A stretch of 64,000 bases of DNA. It comes from Planctomycetota bacterium. Lineage in GTDB: Bacteria; Planctomycetota; UBA1135; GCA-002686595. The stretch covers positions 59,324 through 123,323 of the forward strand of contig DUBE01000013.1 in NCBI GenBank assembly GCA_012960475.1. The letters are read 5' to 3'. Numbering within the stretch: the stretch's first letter is position 1; the number at the start of each line of letters is the position of its first letter. Both the position numbers and the translations under genes were made by a program. This document shows, in pieces, positions 26,280 to 34,212 of the stretch. The notes beneath the pieces were generated by a model. The model saw only the letters and a list, made by a program, of their open reading frames with translations, was not told the origin of the DNA and made no database searches.

Positions 26280-28433
26280 TCAAGCAGACCCATCCGCCAG
26301 CAATCCCAAGAAATCCTCTTCCAACAGCACCTGCACACCCTTGTCCTGCGCCTTCTTAGCCTTGCTGCCGGGCTTGCCTCCCTGGACGAGGAAATCGGTC
26401 TTGGCGCTAACAGAAGAGGAGACGCGCCCACCGCGATCCTCTACCAACTTCTTGGCTTCAGCCCTGGTGGTGCCGACCAATGTGCCGGTGAAGACAACTG
26501 TCTTCCCCTCGAAGGGCCCGCCCCCCTCGATAGCAGCTGGATATTCAATGGTCATTCCACCTTCGAAGAGGCGCTCGAAGAGAGCCACGCTCTGTGGCCT
26601 GCCGAACCACTCGACTATGCGCGCTCCGTCGATGGGTCCGATGCCATCAATCTGTTCCAGGTCGGAGAGTTCGGCCGCCTTCAGCGCATCCAAGTCCGCA
26701 AAGCAGCGCGCCAGCAAGCGAGCGGTAGCTTCTCCCAGCCCAGGAATTGAGAGTCCTGCGAGCAGCCTGGCAAAGGGCGCTCGGCGCCGTTCTTCCAGTT
26801 GAGCCATTAGCTTGGCTGCGCTTTTTTCGCCCCAACCATCCAGGCCGGAGAGTTGTTCGGCTCGTAAGTGGAAGAGATCAGCAGGATCCTCAAGCAGCCC
26901 CTCTCCATAGAGTTGAACGATCAGTTTCTCGCCAATTGCATCGATCTCAAGGCCGCTGCGTCCCGCCAGGACCACCGTACGCCCAACCAGTTGCGGACGG
27001 CATGCATAGATGTTGGGGCAGGAGAAATACTTGCCGGACTCCTCCACTTCGCTGCCGCAGGCAGGACAGTGAGACGGCATCAAGAGGGTCTCGCCATAGC
27101 GCCAGACGACGCCGGGTACAACCTCGGGCTCAGCCTCGCCCGTCTCCTCCAAGACTGTGCTCAGAAGGCTCTCCGGAACCCGCTGATTCCAATCTTTTGG
27201 CCCTTTGCCCTTGGACTTGCGCTCCACACCGACGATTTTTGGAATCACATCTCCGGCACGCTTGAGGGAGACTCGATCACCGATGCACAGCCCTAGCTCC
27301 GCCACATGATCGGCGGTGTGCAGGGTGGTATGGCGCACCACGACCCCCATGACCTTCACCGGATCCAGATGGGCCCGCGGGGTCAAGCGTCCACTGACCC
27401 CTACCTGCACCTCTATCGCACGCAGAGTCGTAACCGCCAACACAGCCTTGAACTTCTGAGCGTACTGCCAGCGGGTCGAGCGTGCGGTGGTGCCGAGCCG
27501 CTCACGCAAAGCGATCGAATCTAATTTGCACACCACCCCATCCACTTCAAAAGGCAGGTCATCGCGGGCCTCCTCCATCTCCCGGTGATAGGCCAAACAG
27601 GCCTCCAGCCCCTTGACTCGACTCCCCAAGCCAGAATCTGGTAAGCCCCAATCTCGGAGAGCGGCCACCATCTCCGTGTGAGTCTCAAAGGGATCAGGTC
27701 CTACTATCCGGGGCGCAGAGTAAAGGTGAAACTCCAATGGGTAGCGCGCCACCTCGACGGGGTCATTGCGACGAATAGCTCCGGCAGTGGCGTTACGTGG
27801 GTTCGCCAGTTGGGCTTCGCCTCGCTCCCTGCGGTCTGCATTGAAAGTGTCCAAGGCGGCCTTGGCTATCAACACCTCCCCCCGTACTTCGAGCAACTTG
27901 GGCAACTCGCGCCTGGATCCATCAAGGACCAGGGGCAGGTTGCGCACAGTGCGCAGATTGGCGGTCACATCTTCCCCCTCCACACCGTCTCCGCGAGTCA
28001 ACCCGCGCACAAGCACACCGTCTTCGTAGATCAGAGCCGCGCTGACCCCATCGAACTTGGGTTCGCAGGACCAAGAAAGGGACTCCACTTCGTCCATGCC
28101 CAGAAATCGCTGGATCTTCTCCACAAACTCCTTGACCGATTCCACGCCAAAGAGGCTGGCAATCGAGAGCATCGGCACCTCATGGCGCACCTTGATGAAG
28201 CCCTGTCCCTCGGACAGAGCTGAGCCCACGCGTTGAGTTGGACTCTCGGGAACCACGAGGATGGGGTGATCCTCTTCTAGTTTGAGCAGCTCCCCAAAGA
28301 GCAGGTCATAGTCCTGATCCGAAACCTCCGGCGAGGCTTCCACATAATAGAGTCGGTCATGGCGCAGGATGCTCTGGCGCAACTCCGCTGCCCGCACCTG
28401 CACGGAAGCTGGAACTTTCCTCTCAGGCGTCAT
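26280..28433 (-). CDS. ligA: NAD-dependent DNA ligase
   Basis: LigA seals nicks during replication and repair, using NAD+. The adenylation motif is 'CEPKFDGVSAALIYEDG' with Lys as nucleophile. Upstream is the Ia domain ('YYVEASPEVSDQDYDLL'). Further on are the OB region, the zinc site 'CPACGSEVEESGKYFSCP' with a fourth Cys in 'NIYAC', HhH repeats ('GLDGWGEKSAAKLMAQL', 'QIDGIGPIDGARIVEWF') and a C-terminal BRCT domain ('GKTVVFTGTLVGTTRAEAKK'). At 717 residues it is full length. The ATG at 28433 overlaps the cdd stop as ATGA; a Met four codons earlier is possible. It is the last gene of a three-gene minus-strand set. Confidence 0.96.
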   Translation of the reverse strand: MTPERKVPASVQVRAAELRQSILRHDRLYYVEASPEVSDQDYDLLFGELLKLEEDHPILVVPESPTQRVGSALSEGQGFIKVRHEVPMLSIASLFGVESVKEFVEKIQRFLGMDEVESLSWSCEPKFDGVSAALIYEDGVLVRGLTRGDGVEGEDVTANLRTVRNLPLVLDGSRRELPKLLEVRGEVLIAKAALDTFNADRRERGEAQLANPRNATAGAIRRNDPVEVARYPLEFHLYSAPRIVGPDPFETHTEMVAALRDWGLPDSGLGSRVKGLEACLAYHREMEEARDDLPFEVDGVVCKLDSIALRERLGTTARSTRWQYAQKFKAVLAVTTLRAIEVQVGVSGRLTPRAHLDPVKVMGVVVRHTTLHTADHVAELGLCIGDRVSLKRAGDVIPKIVGVERKSKGKGPKDWNQRVPESLLSTVLEETGEAEPEVVPGVVWRYGETLLMPSHCPACGSEVEESGKYFSCPNIYACRPQLVGRTVVLAGRSGLEIDAIGEKLIVQLYGEGLLEDPADLFHLRAEQLSGLDGWGEKSAAKLMAQLEERRRAPFARLLAGLSIPGLGEATARLLARCFADLDALKAAELSDLEQIDGIGPIDGARIVEWFGRPQSVALFERLFEGGMTIEYPAAIEGGGPFEGKTVVFTGTLVGTTRAEAKKLVEDRGGRVSSSVSAKTDFLVQGGKPGSKAKKAQDKGVQVLLEEDFLGLLADGSA

Positions 28434-28891
28434 GACTCTTCGCAATCAGCCGCGCCCGCCCCATTGGGGCCCCCCAGCAGGCCCCCATGAAAAGCCCCGG
28501 GCAGCAGTTCATTCAAGGTCGCGCGGCCCACAATTCCCTCGGGACCACCCCAGGCAATCTCAAGGTCCAGCCCGAACTCCGCCATGAACTGACGACAGGC
28601 TCCGCAGGGGGGAACCTTGGCTTCCCCCACAAAAACGATCACCATAGAGCGAAACTTGCGCGACCCGCTAGCCACCGCGCTGCACACCGCCACCCGCTCT
28701 GCACAGATTGTCAGGCCATAGCTCGCGTTCTCCACATTGCAGCCCACATGCACCACTCCCTCTGAATCCAGCAAGGCCGCCCCAACGCAAAACCCCGAAT
28801 AGGGAGCATGAGCTTGATTGACCACTTCAAGAGCCGCGGCAAGCAGTTCATTTTCTTGGGGAACGGGCGTTTGCACGGGGGCAATTATCAC
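28430..28891 (-). CDS. cdd: cytidine deaminase
   Basis: This enzyme deaminates cytidine and deoxycytidine in pyrimidine salvage. Zinc and catalytic residues are visible in 'ICAERVAV' (the C-A-E form) and 'PPCGACRQFMAEF', with substrate-binding 'APYSGFCVGAALL' before them and 'NVENASYG' between. The C-terminus, with 'LNELLPGAF', is followed by a Gly/Ala tail. The start is uncertain. GTG 28891 has AAGG nine bases upstream and gives 153 residues; TTG 28912 would add seven. The gene overlaps ligA by 4 bp and lies about 38 bp after the unknown gene upstream. Its uridine product feeds, after base release, the uracil-degrading enzymes encoded at 31886-38018. Confidence 0.93.
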   Translation of the reverse strand: MIIAPVQTPVPQENELLAAALEVVNQAHAPYSGFCVGAALLDSEGVVHVGCNVENASYGLTICAERVAVCSAVASGSRKFRSMVIVFVGEAKVPPCGACRQFMAEFGLDLEIAWGGPEGIVGRATLNELLPGAFHGGLLGGPNGAGAADCEES

Positions 28892-28929
28892 CCTTTTCGA
28901 CCTTGGGGTCAATCCAACGCGCCGAACCC

Positions 28930-29388
28930 TTAAAAGGGATCCGGTTCCCCAGGGGCAGACTGGTTGAAGCCCGTGGATTCGGAGTCAGGATCCGCTTCCA
29001 CCTTCGCCCAGCCGTTGTAGGGCACCACCAATTGCTCTCGCCGACTGCCCAGCAGGGGATCCTCGTAGACCTCTTCTACGAGCCGCACACGCGCTTCCTT
29101 GCCCACCAGGTCCGTGGGATTGACTTCAAGTTCACCCTGCACGTTGAAACCCAACACGCCCAACACAGAGCGCACCCGATGAACGCCCCGCTCGCTCCAG
29201 GTGATCGAGTCCCAGGCCGCATGATGGCCTGCGTGTTCACCATCCAGCACCTCGAGTTTCATGCTCCAGCGCGAGCTACCGTCCCGGGACAGCCCCTCCC
29301 GCACCTCCCGAATCGCGCAAATGTGCACTCCTGCAGGCACACTGCGCAAACTGATCGTGTCCTGCACCTCATCAAAATCGTACTTCAT
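28930..29388 (-). CDS. unknown protein, DUF669-like
   Basis: The 152-residue protein begins 'MKYDFDEVQDTISLRSVPAG'. It has a beta-rich pattern 'GVHICAIREVREGLSRDGSS' then 'WSMKLEVLDGEHAGHHAAWD' and a later 'LVGKEARVRLVEEVYED'. The pattern resembles DUF669-type small proteins, often found with phage or recombination genes and thought to bind DNA. I infer this from the order of motifs and would not insist on it. AAGGAG lies four bases before the ATG at 29388. A strong hairpin (29396-29437) in the leader ends at that ribosome site. It is the first gene of the set with cdd and ligA, so a nucleic-acid role is plausible. Confidence 0.6.
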   Translation of the reverse strand: MKYDFDEVQDTISLRSVPAGVHICAIREVREGLSRDGSSRWSMKLEVLDGEHAGHHAAWDSITWSERGVHRVRSVLGVLGFNVQGELEVNPTDLVGKEARVRLVEEVYEDPLLGSRREQLVVPYNGWAKVEADPDSESTGFNQSAPGEPDPF

Positions 29389-29395
29389 CTTGCTC

Positions 29396-29437
29396 CTTGG
29401 TTCAGCCTCCGGCGAAGTACCAGAGGCTCAAACCAAG
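29396..29437 (-). promoter_or_regulatory. leader hairpin touching the ribosome site of the 29388 gene
   Basis: In the minus-strand leader, CTTGGTT (29437-29431) pairs with AACCAAG (29402-29396), and GAGCCT-type arms inside (AGCCTC 29423-29428 complement, GAGGCT 29404-29409 complement) form a second 6-bp stem over a 13-nt loop. The 3' arm includes the AAG of the AAGGAG ribosome site before ATG 29388. Folding would partly hide that site, so the hairpin may tune translation of the operon. No known riboswitch class is recognised. Confidence 0.4.
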
Positions 29438-29689
29438 AACGAAGGTTCCGATCACAGGTTTCAGGTGTTCTTGTTCAATTCCTGTAGTCTGCGTGTTGGG
29501 AGCACCAGGAAACAGGCTCATGACAACTCCCGGAGGGAATCAAAACGGGTCTCAGCGTGTAACAGGTGGGACACAGGCTCACCACGCAGAGCCCCAGAGA
29601 TGACCAGGCCTTGTTCGAATTCTGTCCAACAAGCCGCCAGAGTCCAAGATCACTTGGTCAATCGACCAATCTGATCTACAATCCAGTCA
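29438..29689. other. divergent intergenic region with a palindrome
   Basis: This region separates the minus-strand cdd-ligA set from the small + strand gene at 29690. It contains no convincing frame. A perfect inverted repeat TTGGTC-AATC-GACCAA lies at 29654-29669, about 20 bp before the ATG at 29690. It could be an operator or a 5'-leader hairpin of that gene. I recognise no strong -35/-10 pair. Confidence 0.35.
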
Positions 29690-29845
29690 ATGAAACAAAC
29701 ACTGATCACCATCGCGCTCAGCACCCTGCCCATCACAGGCATCTGGATGAAATTGAAGGGAGGCTGCTGAGGCACCGCGCGCGGAGTGGCCAGTTCGGCC
29801 CTCATTTTTGGCGGAGCGGTCGGCTTGTTCTACATGTGGAAGTGA
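29690..29845 (+). CDS. candidate 51-residue membrane selenoprotein (in-frame TGA as Sec27)
   Basis: From ATG 29690 the frame runs 25 sense codons to TGA at 29768-29770, then 24 more sense codons to a second TGA at 29843-29845. Both parts have the same strong GC3 bias (19/25 and 19/24 codons ending in G or C) and each encodes one membrane helix: residues 4-20 ('TLITIALSTLPITGIWM') and 33-50 ('VASSALIFGGAVGLFYMW'). Read as Sec, the TGA falls in a positively charged loop 'KLKGGC-U-GTARG', giving a vicinal Cys-Sec redox pair at the membrane surface. A bulged-U hairpin with a SECIS-like layout lies 13-33 nt after the TGA. Alternatives are a 26-codon peptide followed by chance openness, or a pseudogene. 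No Sec machinery genes are in the window. Family not recognised. Confidence 0.45.
29784..29803 (+). promoter_or_regulatory. candidate bacterial SECIS hairpin
   Basis: GAG (29784-29786), a bulged U (29787) and GGCC (29788-29791) pair with GGCC (29797-29800) and CUC (29801-29803), leaving the apical loop AGUUC. There are 21 nt between the TGA (29768-29770) and the loop. Bacterial SECIS elements have the loop roughly 16-37 nt after UGA, a G in the first two loop bases and, in E. coli fdhF, a bulged U in the stem. All three features are present, though the stem above the bulge is 4 bp, longer than in fdhF. Confidence 0.45.
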
Positions 29846-29886
29846 ACATCCCCAGCCGGATCGGGTAGCAAGCACACTGACTCAAT

Positions 29887-31581
29887 TCAGCGCCGGCGGA
29901 AGGCACTCAGGGTCACCTCCCGCGCACGCCCCCCCGGCAGTTGCACTTCAGTGCTACCGACAACCTGCTCCAGCCACTCGCCGTTCACCCGCAGATGATT
30001 TTTGAGGGGAGCAAAGCCTTGGCGTGCCCCTCCCTTGATGGTCGTAGGGTCGCTGGTCAAGATCACATCAAAGTCCTTCGCCCAATGTTCAAGCTCAGCG
30101 CTCGACCAAGGTGGCGCCGTGTTGTCAGTAGTAATGATGCGCCCGTGTGGATCGCGAATCAGGTCTCGGGCACGCGGATCGCCTGGGCGCAGGGTCTTGA
30201 GCCCCATGGCCCAGGCCATCGGCGAAAATGCCTGGGAGTGGCCAAGCCAGGCAATGCGGTCTCCAGACTGGAAGGCAATATCCAGTAGCTCGATCAGACG
30301 GTCGTGACTCGCGCGCTCGATGCCGTTAGTGGGCAGGCTGCGGCCGGGAGCCAGGCTGCGCTTGGCGGCCAGAATTGCCTCCTGCTCCGCGCGTTTCTCC
30401 GGTCTGGCCCTACCCACTGCATGCAACATGGCCATGGAATCCGCCACGGGCACCACCAAGCCAAAACCAAGAAGCGCGGCTCCCACGAAAGCACCGGGAG
30501 AACCGAGGCGCGCGAGGAAGCCCGAGACTCCGATAGCCGCCAAGGCAAACAAGAACGGAGCACCGGGCAACAGGAATCTCTCCAGTTGAAAGTTGTGGGT
30601 CCAAACGGGAACTCCGCCGAGAACCAGTACCAACACCAATGTCCGAATCGCGCGATTGCGCAACTGAAAGAGCATCAGTCCCGCAGCGAGCACCACCCAC
30701 AAGAGTACCCGCGGGCTGGGAACCAGGGACAAGGTCCAATGCACCCAGCGGTCGGCTGCGGGAGTCTCCTGCAGACCGGTGTTGCCACCGAGGAACGAGA
30801 TGAACGCCGTTCGGTGGGAAGCAGCGGTTTCAAGACCTGCGGGAAGAGGCAACCCGAACCACCAAAGACAAGCGAGAAAGCTGGGCAAGCCCAGACGCAG
30901 GACCGAAAAAAGGTACGGGCGCAAATTGTCACGCCGCGCGATGCCTTCCAGGGTCAAATCCACCGCCAGGGCAGCTCCCAAGAGCAACCCATAATTCCAC
31001 TTGGTGAAGAGGCAGGCCGCAAGCAATACGCCCGTGCCAACATCCCAGAGAGGCGAGTCCTTTCGACTCCGAACGATCCAGGCGGCCACCGCCAAGGTGC
31101 CCCAGGCAACAAAAGAGGACTCCAGAAATAGTGTTCCTCCAAAAGCCAAAGCCATGGGGCTCATGGCCAGCAAGGCCAAAGCCATCCAAGGAGCACCACG
31201 CGCACCAGGGGATGGTTCATCGTCCTCGTCCGGGCGACACGCCGCGCGAACCAGGAAGAAGATCCCCAGCAGCCCCAGCGCCCAAAACCAACGCTGGGTC
31301 TGACGCATCAAGAGCTCATCGCTGCCAAGAACCCAACCCAAGAACCCGTGAAGAGCCGGGGTCAAAGGAGGATAGCGCTCGCAGGAAAGCACCACATTCA
31401 CAGCCTCGCGCACTTCTCCTTCGCCCAGAGCCTGGCTGATGTGAGCAGCGGGAGCAGCCAGGTGCATGGCCTCGTCCCAACCCATGCTGTCGCGCATAGA
31501 AACACTGCATGCGCCGATGATTCCAATCAGGAAAACCACCACCACGCCACTCATGGGATGGTCGATCAATCGGGACAGCAT
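29887..31581 (-). CDS. PMT/ArnT-like polytopic membrane glycosyltransferase
   Basis: The protein has about ten to eleven hydrophobic segments. Its first periplasmic loop carries acidic residues in 'MRDSMGWDEAMHL' (the D-E pair typical of GT39/GT83 dolichyl- or undecaprenyl-phosphate-sugar transferases) and an 'RYPPLTPALHGFLGW' segment, the conserved place for 'H/Y-x-PL' in ArnT-like enzymes. The C-terminal 150 residues form a soluble domain with 'DNTAPPWSSAELEHWAKDFD'. ATG 31581, starting 'MLSRLIDHPMSGVVVVF', puts the first helix near the N-terminus. Starts up to 31692 are open but add a non-membrane leader. Acceptor and donor are unknown. The gene is monocistronic and divergent from the pyrimidine operon. 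Confidence 0.75.
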   Translation of the reverse strand: MLSRLIDHPMSGVVVVFLIGIIGACSVSMRDSMGWDEAMHLAAPAAHISQALGEGEVREAVNVVLSCERYPPLTPALHGFLGWVLGSDELLMRQTQRWFWALGLLGIFFLVRAACRPDEDDEPSPGARGAPWMALALLAMSPMALAFGGTLFLESSFVAWGTLAVAAWIVRSRKDSPLWDVGTGVLLAACLFTKWNYGLLLGAALAVDLTLEGIARRDNLRPYLFSVLRLGLPSFLACLWWFGLPLPAGLETAASHRTAFISFLGGNTGLQETPAADRWVHWTLSLVPSPRVLLWVVLAAGLMLFQLRNRAIRTLVLVLVLGGVPVWTHNFQLERFLLPGAPFLFALAAIGVSGFLARLGSPGAFVGAALLGFGLVVPVADSMAMLHAVGRARPEKRAEQEAILAAKRSLAPGRSLPTNGIERASHDRLIELLDIAFQSGDRIAWLGHSQAFSPMAWAMGLKTLRPGDPRARDLIRDPHGRIITTDNTAPPWSSAELEHWAKDFDVILTSDPTTIKGGARQGFAPLKNHLRVNGEWLEQVVGSTEVQLPGGRAREVTLSAFRRR

Positions 31582-31885
31582 GGAATCAGTGTAGCACGAG
31601 GAGGGTCGTGCCCCAATCAGGTGCGTGGGTTGGGGCAGTCTTGCAAGGAGCGAACTCATGTCCGCAATCTGGCAGGCACCCGCCCCCAACACACCCCTTA
31701 TGCGCCTGACTGCGGAACGATGCGCCTGGACCCTCCGATCTTGATCCCTCCCAGTTCAAGAACTGAAGACAAGGACTGAACTCAGGAACAAGAAATCGCC
31801 CCAACCAAGACCCCGCTGCTCACACAAGTGACACGCGGGCTCGAGCTTCCCACACTCCCCCTCTGCTCTCCGTTACACTCCATTC
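31582..31885. other. divergent promoter region between PMT-like gene and pyrimidine operon
   Basis: No gene is seen. A perfect inverted repeat GCACGA-N6-TCGTGC occupies 31594-31611, 13 bp from the PMT-like start, and could be an operator. TACACT at 31874-31879 lies only 6 bp before the ATG of the dehydrogenase gene at 31886. If it is a -10 element the operon transcript would be nearly leaderless. No good -35 was found. Confidence 0.4.
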
Positions 31886-33331
31886 ATGCCTGTCACACGT
31901 CTACAGAACTACATCGGCGGCGAGTGGGTCGACTCCAACGCAAGCACCACATACCCAGTCACCAACCCCGCCAGCGGTGAAGTGATCGGTGAGTGCCCAC
32001 TGTCCAGCGCCGACGAATTGGATGCTGCAGTCCAATCAGCACGGGCGGCATTTGAAACCTGGCGCCGAGTTCCCGCCCAAGAACGCGTGCAGTACCTCTT
32101 CCGATTCAAGACACTGATGGAGAAGCACGCGGAAGAACTCGCCGCCATCGTCACCCGAGAAAACGGAAAGACCCTCTCCGAGGCAATGGGCAGCGTAGGC
32201 CGAGGTATCCAGATGATCGATACGGCCACCGGTGCGCCGAGCATGCTGATGGGACAGGCCCTTGAAGACATTTCAGCGGGCATCGATTGCGAGTCGATTC
32301 GCCAACCCATGGGCGTTTTTGCCTGCATCGCTCCGTTCAATTTCCCGGCAATGGTGCCCCTCTGGTTCTTCCCCTTCGCCGTGGCCTGCGGCAATACATT
32401 TGTCTGCAAGCCCTCGGAGCAAGTTCCCTTCAGCCAGAAACTCGTCTGGGAGCTGATTCACGAAGCAGGTTTTCCTCCCGGCGTTCTGAACCTGGTCAAC
32501 GGCGGCCGAGAAGTTGTGGAGAGCATGTGCTCCCATGCGGACATCGCCGGGATTTCATTTGTCGGATCGAGCCCGGTGGCCGAAAAGGTCTATGCGGCAG
32601 CCGCCAGCAACAGAAAGCGTGTGCAAGCTCTCGGGGGCGCCAAGAATTTCATCACCGTCATGCCCGATGCGGACATGGTGCACACAGCCAACAATGTCTG
32701 CGAATCGGCCTTTGGATGTGCAGGGGAGCGCTGCCTCGCGGCATCCGTCGTGCTTACCGTTGGCGAAGCCCACGGCCCCGTGCGCGCCGGACTGCAAGAG
32801 CAGATGGCCAAGATCGTGGTGGGCGATGGTTCCCAGCCTGGAGTGACCATGGGCCCCTTGATCAATGCGGACTCCAGACAGCGCGTGCTTGACTTCATTG
32901 AAAGCGGAGTGGCTGAGGGTGCCGAGTTGGTTGTGGATGGTCGCAAGGCCGATGTTCCAAGTGAGGGTTTTTTCATGGGGCCAACCCTCTTCGATGGTGT
33001 CACCCAAGACATGAAGATCGCCACAGAGGAGATCTTTGGCCCGGTACTTTGCATCCAACAGGTCGCCAGCCTCGACGAAGCCCTGGCCATTTCGAAGGCC
33101 CAACCCCTGGCCAACGCCAACTCCATTTTTACCAGCTCCGGCAAGTCCGCGCGCCAGTTTCGCTATGAGGTGGACGCCAGCATGGCCGGGGTCAACATCG
33201 GTGTGGCCGCACCCATGTCCTTTTTTTCCTTTGGAGGCGCCAAGGGTTCCTTCTTCGGCGACCTCAAAGCCCACGGCCGCGAAGCCTATGACTTCTTCAC
33301 GGACCGCAAGGTCTTCATCACGCGCTGGTAA
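31886..33331 (+). CDS. mmsA: (methyl)malonate-semialdehyde dehydrogenase, CoA-acylating
   Basis: This enzyme converts malonate semialdehyde (or methylmalonate semialdehyde) with NAD+ and CoA to acetyl-CoA (or propionyl-CoA) and CO2. The protein has the MmsA-type 'IAPFNFPAMVPLWFFPFA', the Glu-less 'ALGGAKNFITVMPDAD' and the catalytic Cys in 'FGCAGERCLAAS'. It ends 'GAKGSFFGDLKAHGREAYDF'. The 481-residue length is standard. It is first in a five-gene + strand set with beta-ureidopropionase, dihydropyrimidinase, an aminotransferase and PreA. In that company its job should be the last step, malonate semialdehyde from beta-alanine to acetyl-CoA. The next gene starts 9 bp later. Confidence 0.93.
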   Translation: MPVTRLQNYIGGEWVDSNASTTYPVTNPASGEVIGECPLSSADELDAAVQSARAAFETWRRVPAQERVQYLFRFKTLMEKHAEELAAIVTRENGKTLSEAMGSVGRGIQMIDTATGAPSMLMGQALEDISAGIDCESIRQPMGVFACIAPFNFPAMVPLWFFPFAVACGNTFVCKPSEQVPFSQKLVWELIHEAGFPPGVLNLVNGGREVVESMCSHADIAGISFVGSSPVAEKVYAAAASNRKRVQALGGAKNFITVMPDADMVHTANNVCESAFGCAGERCLAASVVLTVGEAHGPVRAGLQEQMAKIVVGDGSQPGVTMGPLINADSRQRVLDFIESGVAEGAELVVDGRKADVPSEGFFMGPTLFDGVTQDMKIATEEIFGPVLCIQQVASLDEALAISKAQPLANANSIFTSSGKSARQFRYEVDASMAGVNIGVAAPMSFFSFGGAKGSFFGDLKAHGREAYDFFTDRKVFITRW

Positions 33332-33340
33332 ACTGATCCC

Positions 33341-34207
33341 ATGTCAAGAACTTTGCGAGGCGGACTGATCCAGTGCGCCAATCCTCTCAACGATGAGAGT
33401 CTTCCGGTGGCCGAGATTCAGGCCGCTGCTTTTGAAAAGCATATCCCCTTGATTGAAGAGGCCGGGACCAGAGGCGTGCAAGTCCTTTGCCTGCAAGAGA
33501 TCTTCAACGGACCATACTTCTGCCCTGGCCAAGACCCCCGCTGGTACGATGCGGCAGAGACGGTTCCCGGCCCCACCACCGAGGCACTGACTCCTTACGC
33601 GATCAAGCACAGCATGGTGATCATCGTGCCGGTCTACGAAGAGGACGGCGCGGGCATTTTCTACAACACCGCCGCCGTAATCGATGCGGACGGGACTTAC
33701 CTGGGGAAATACCGCAAGAATCACATCCCCCAAACTTCAGGTTTCTGGGAGAAGTACTTCTTCAAGCCTGGCAACCTGGGCTATCCCGTATTCGCAACCG
33801 CCTACGGAAAAGTCGGCGTGTACATCTGCTATGACCGACACTTCCCCGAAGGCGCGCGAGCCTTGGGTTTGGCGGGAGCCGAGGTAGTCTTCAATCCCTC
33901 CGCCACGGTGGCGGGCCTTTCCCAATATCTCTGGAAACTGGAACAACCAGCCCACGCGGTTGCCAATGGTTACTTCATGGGCTGCATCAACCGGGTGGGC
34001 GAAGAAGCTCCCTGGAACATCGGGCGCTTCTATGGCTCGAGCTATTTTGTCGACCCGCGTGGTGAGTTCTTGGCAGAGGCTTCCGAAACGGAAGACGAAC
34101 TTGTGGTGGCGGACATGGACCTCTCTATCATAGACGAGGTCCGACGCATCTGGCAGTTCTATCGGGACCGCCGCCCTGAAACCTACGAATCGCTGACCGG
34201 CCTCTAA
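33341..34207 (+). CDS. beta-ureidopropionase (nitrilase-fold N-carbamoyl amidohydrolase)
   Basis: It hydrolyses N-carbamoyl-beta-alanine to beta-alanine, CO2 and ammonia. The nitrilase triad is visible: Glu in 'QVLCLQEIFNGPYF', Lys in 'KYRKNHIPQTSGFWEKYFF' and Cys in 'VGVYICYDRHFPEGARALG'. The 'FWEKYFFKPGN' stretch and 'LWKLEQPAHAVANGYFMG' match beta-ureidopropionases and N-carbamoyl-putrescine amidases more than aliphatic nitrilases. At 288 residues it is of normal size. The gene lies between mmsA (9 bp) and dihydropyrimidinase (5 bp), which fixes the pyrimidine assignment over the polyamine one. No gene symbol is fixed for this type; pydC is used in some genomes. Confidence 0.92.
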   Translation: MSRTLRGGLIQCANPLNDESLPVAEIQAAAFEKHIPLIEEAGTRGVQVLCLQEIFNGPYFCPGQDPRWYDAAETVPGPTTEALTPYAIKHSMVIIVPVYEEDGAGIFYNTAAVIDADGTYLGKYRKNHIPQTSGFWEKYFFKPGNLGYPVFATAYGKVGVYICYDRHFPEGARALGLAGAEVVFNPSATVAGLSQYLWKLEQPAHAVANGYFMGCINRVGEEAPWNIGRFYGSSYFVDPRGEFLAEASETEDELVVADMDLSIIDEVRRIWQFYRDRRPETYESLTGL

Positions 34208-34212
34208 GTCCC

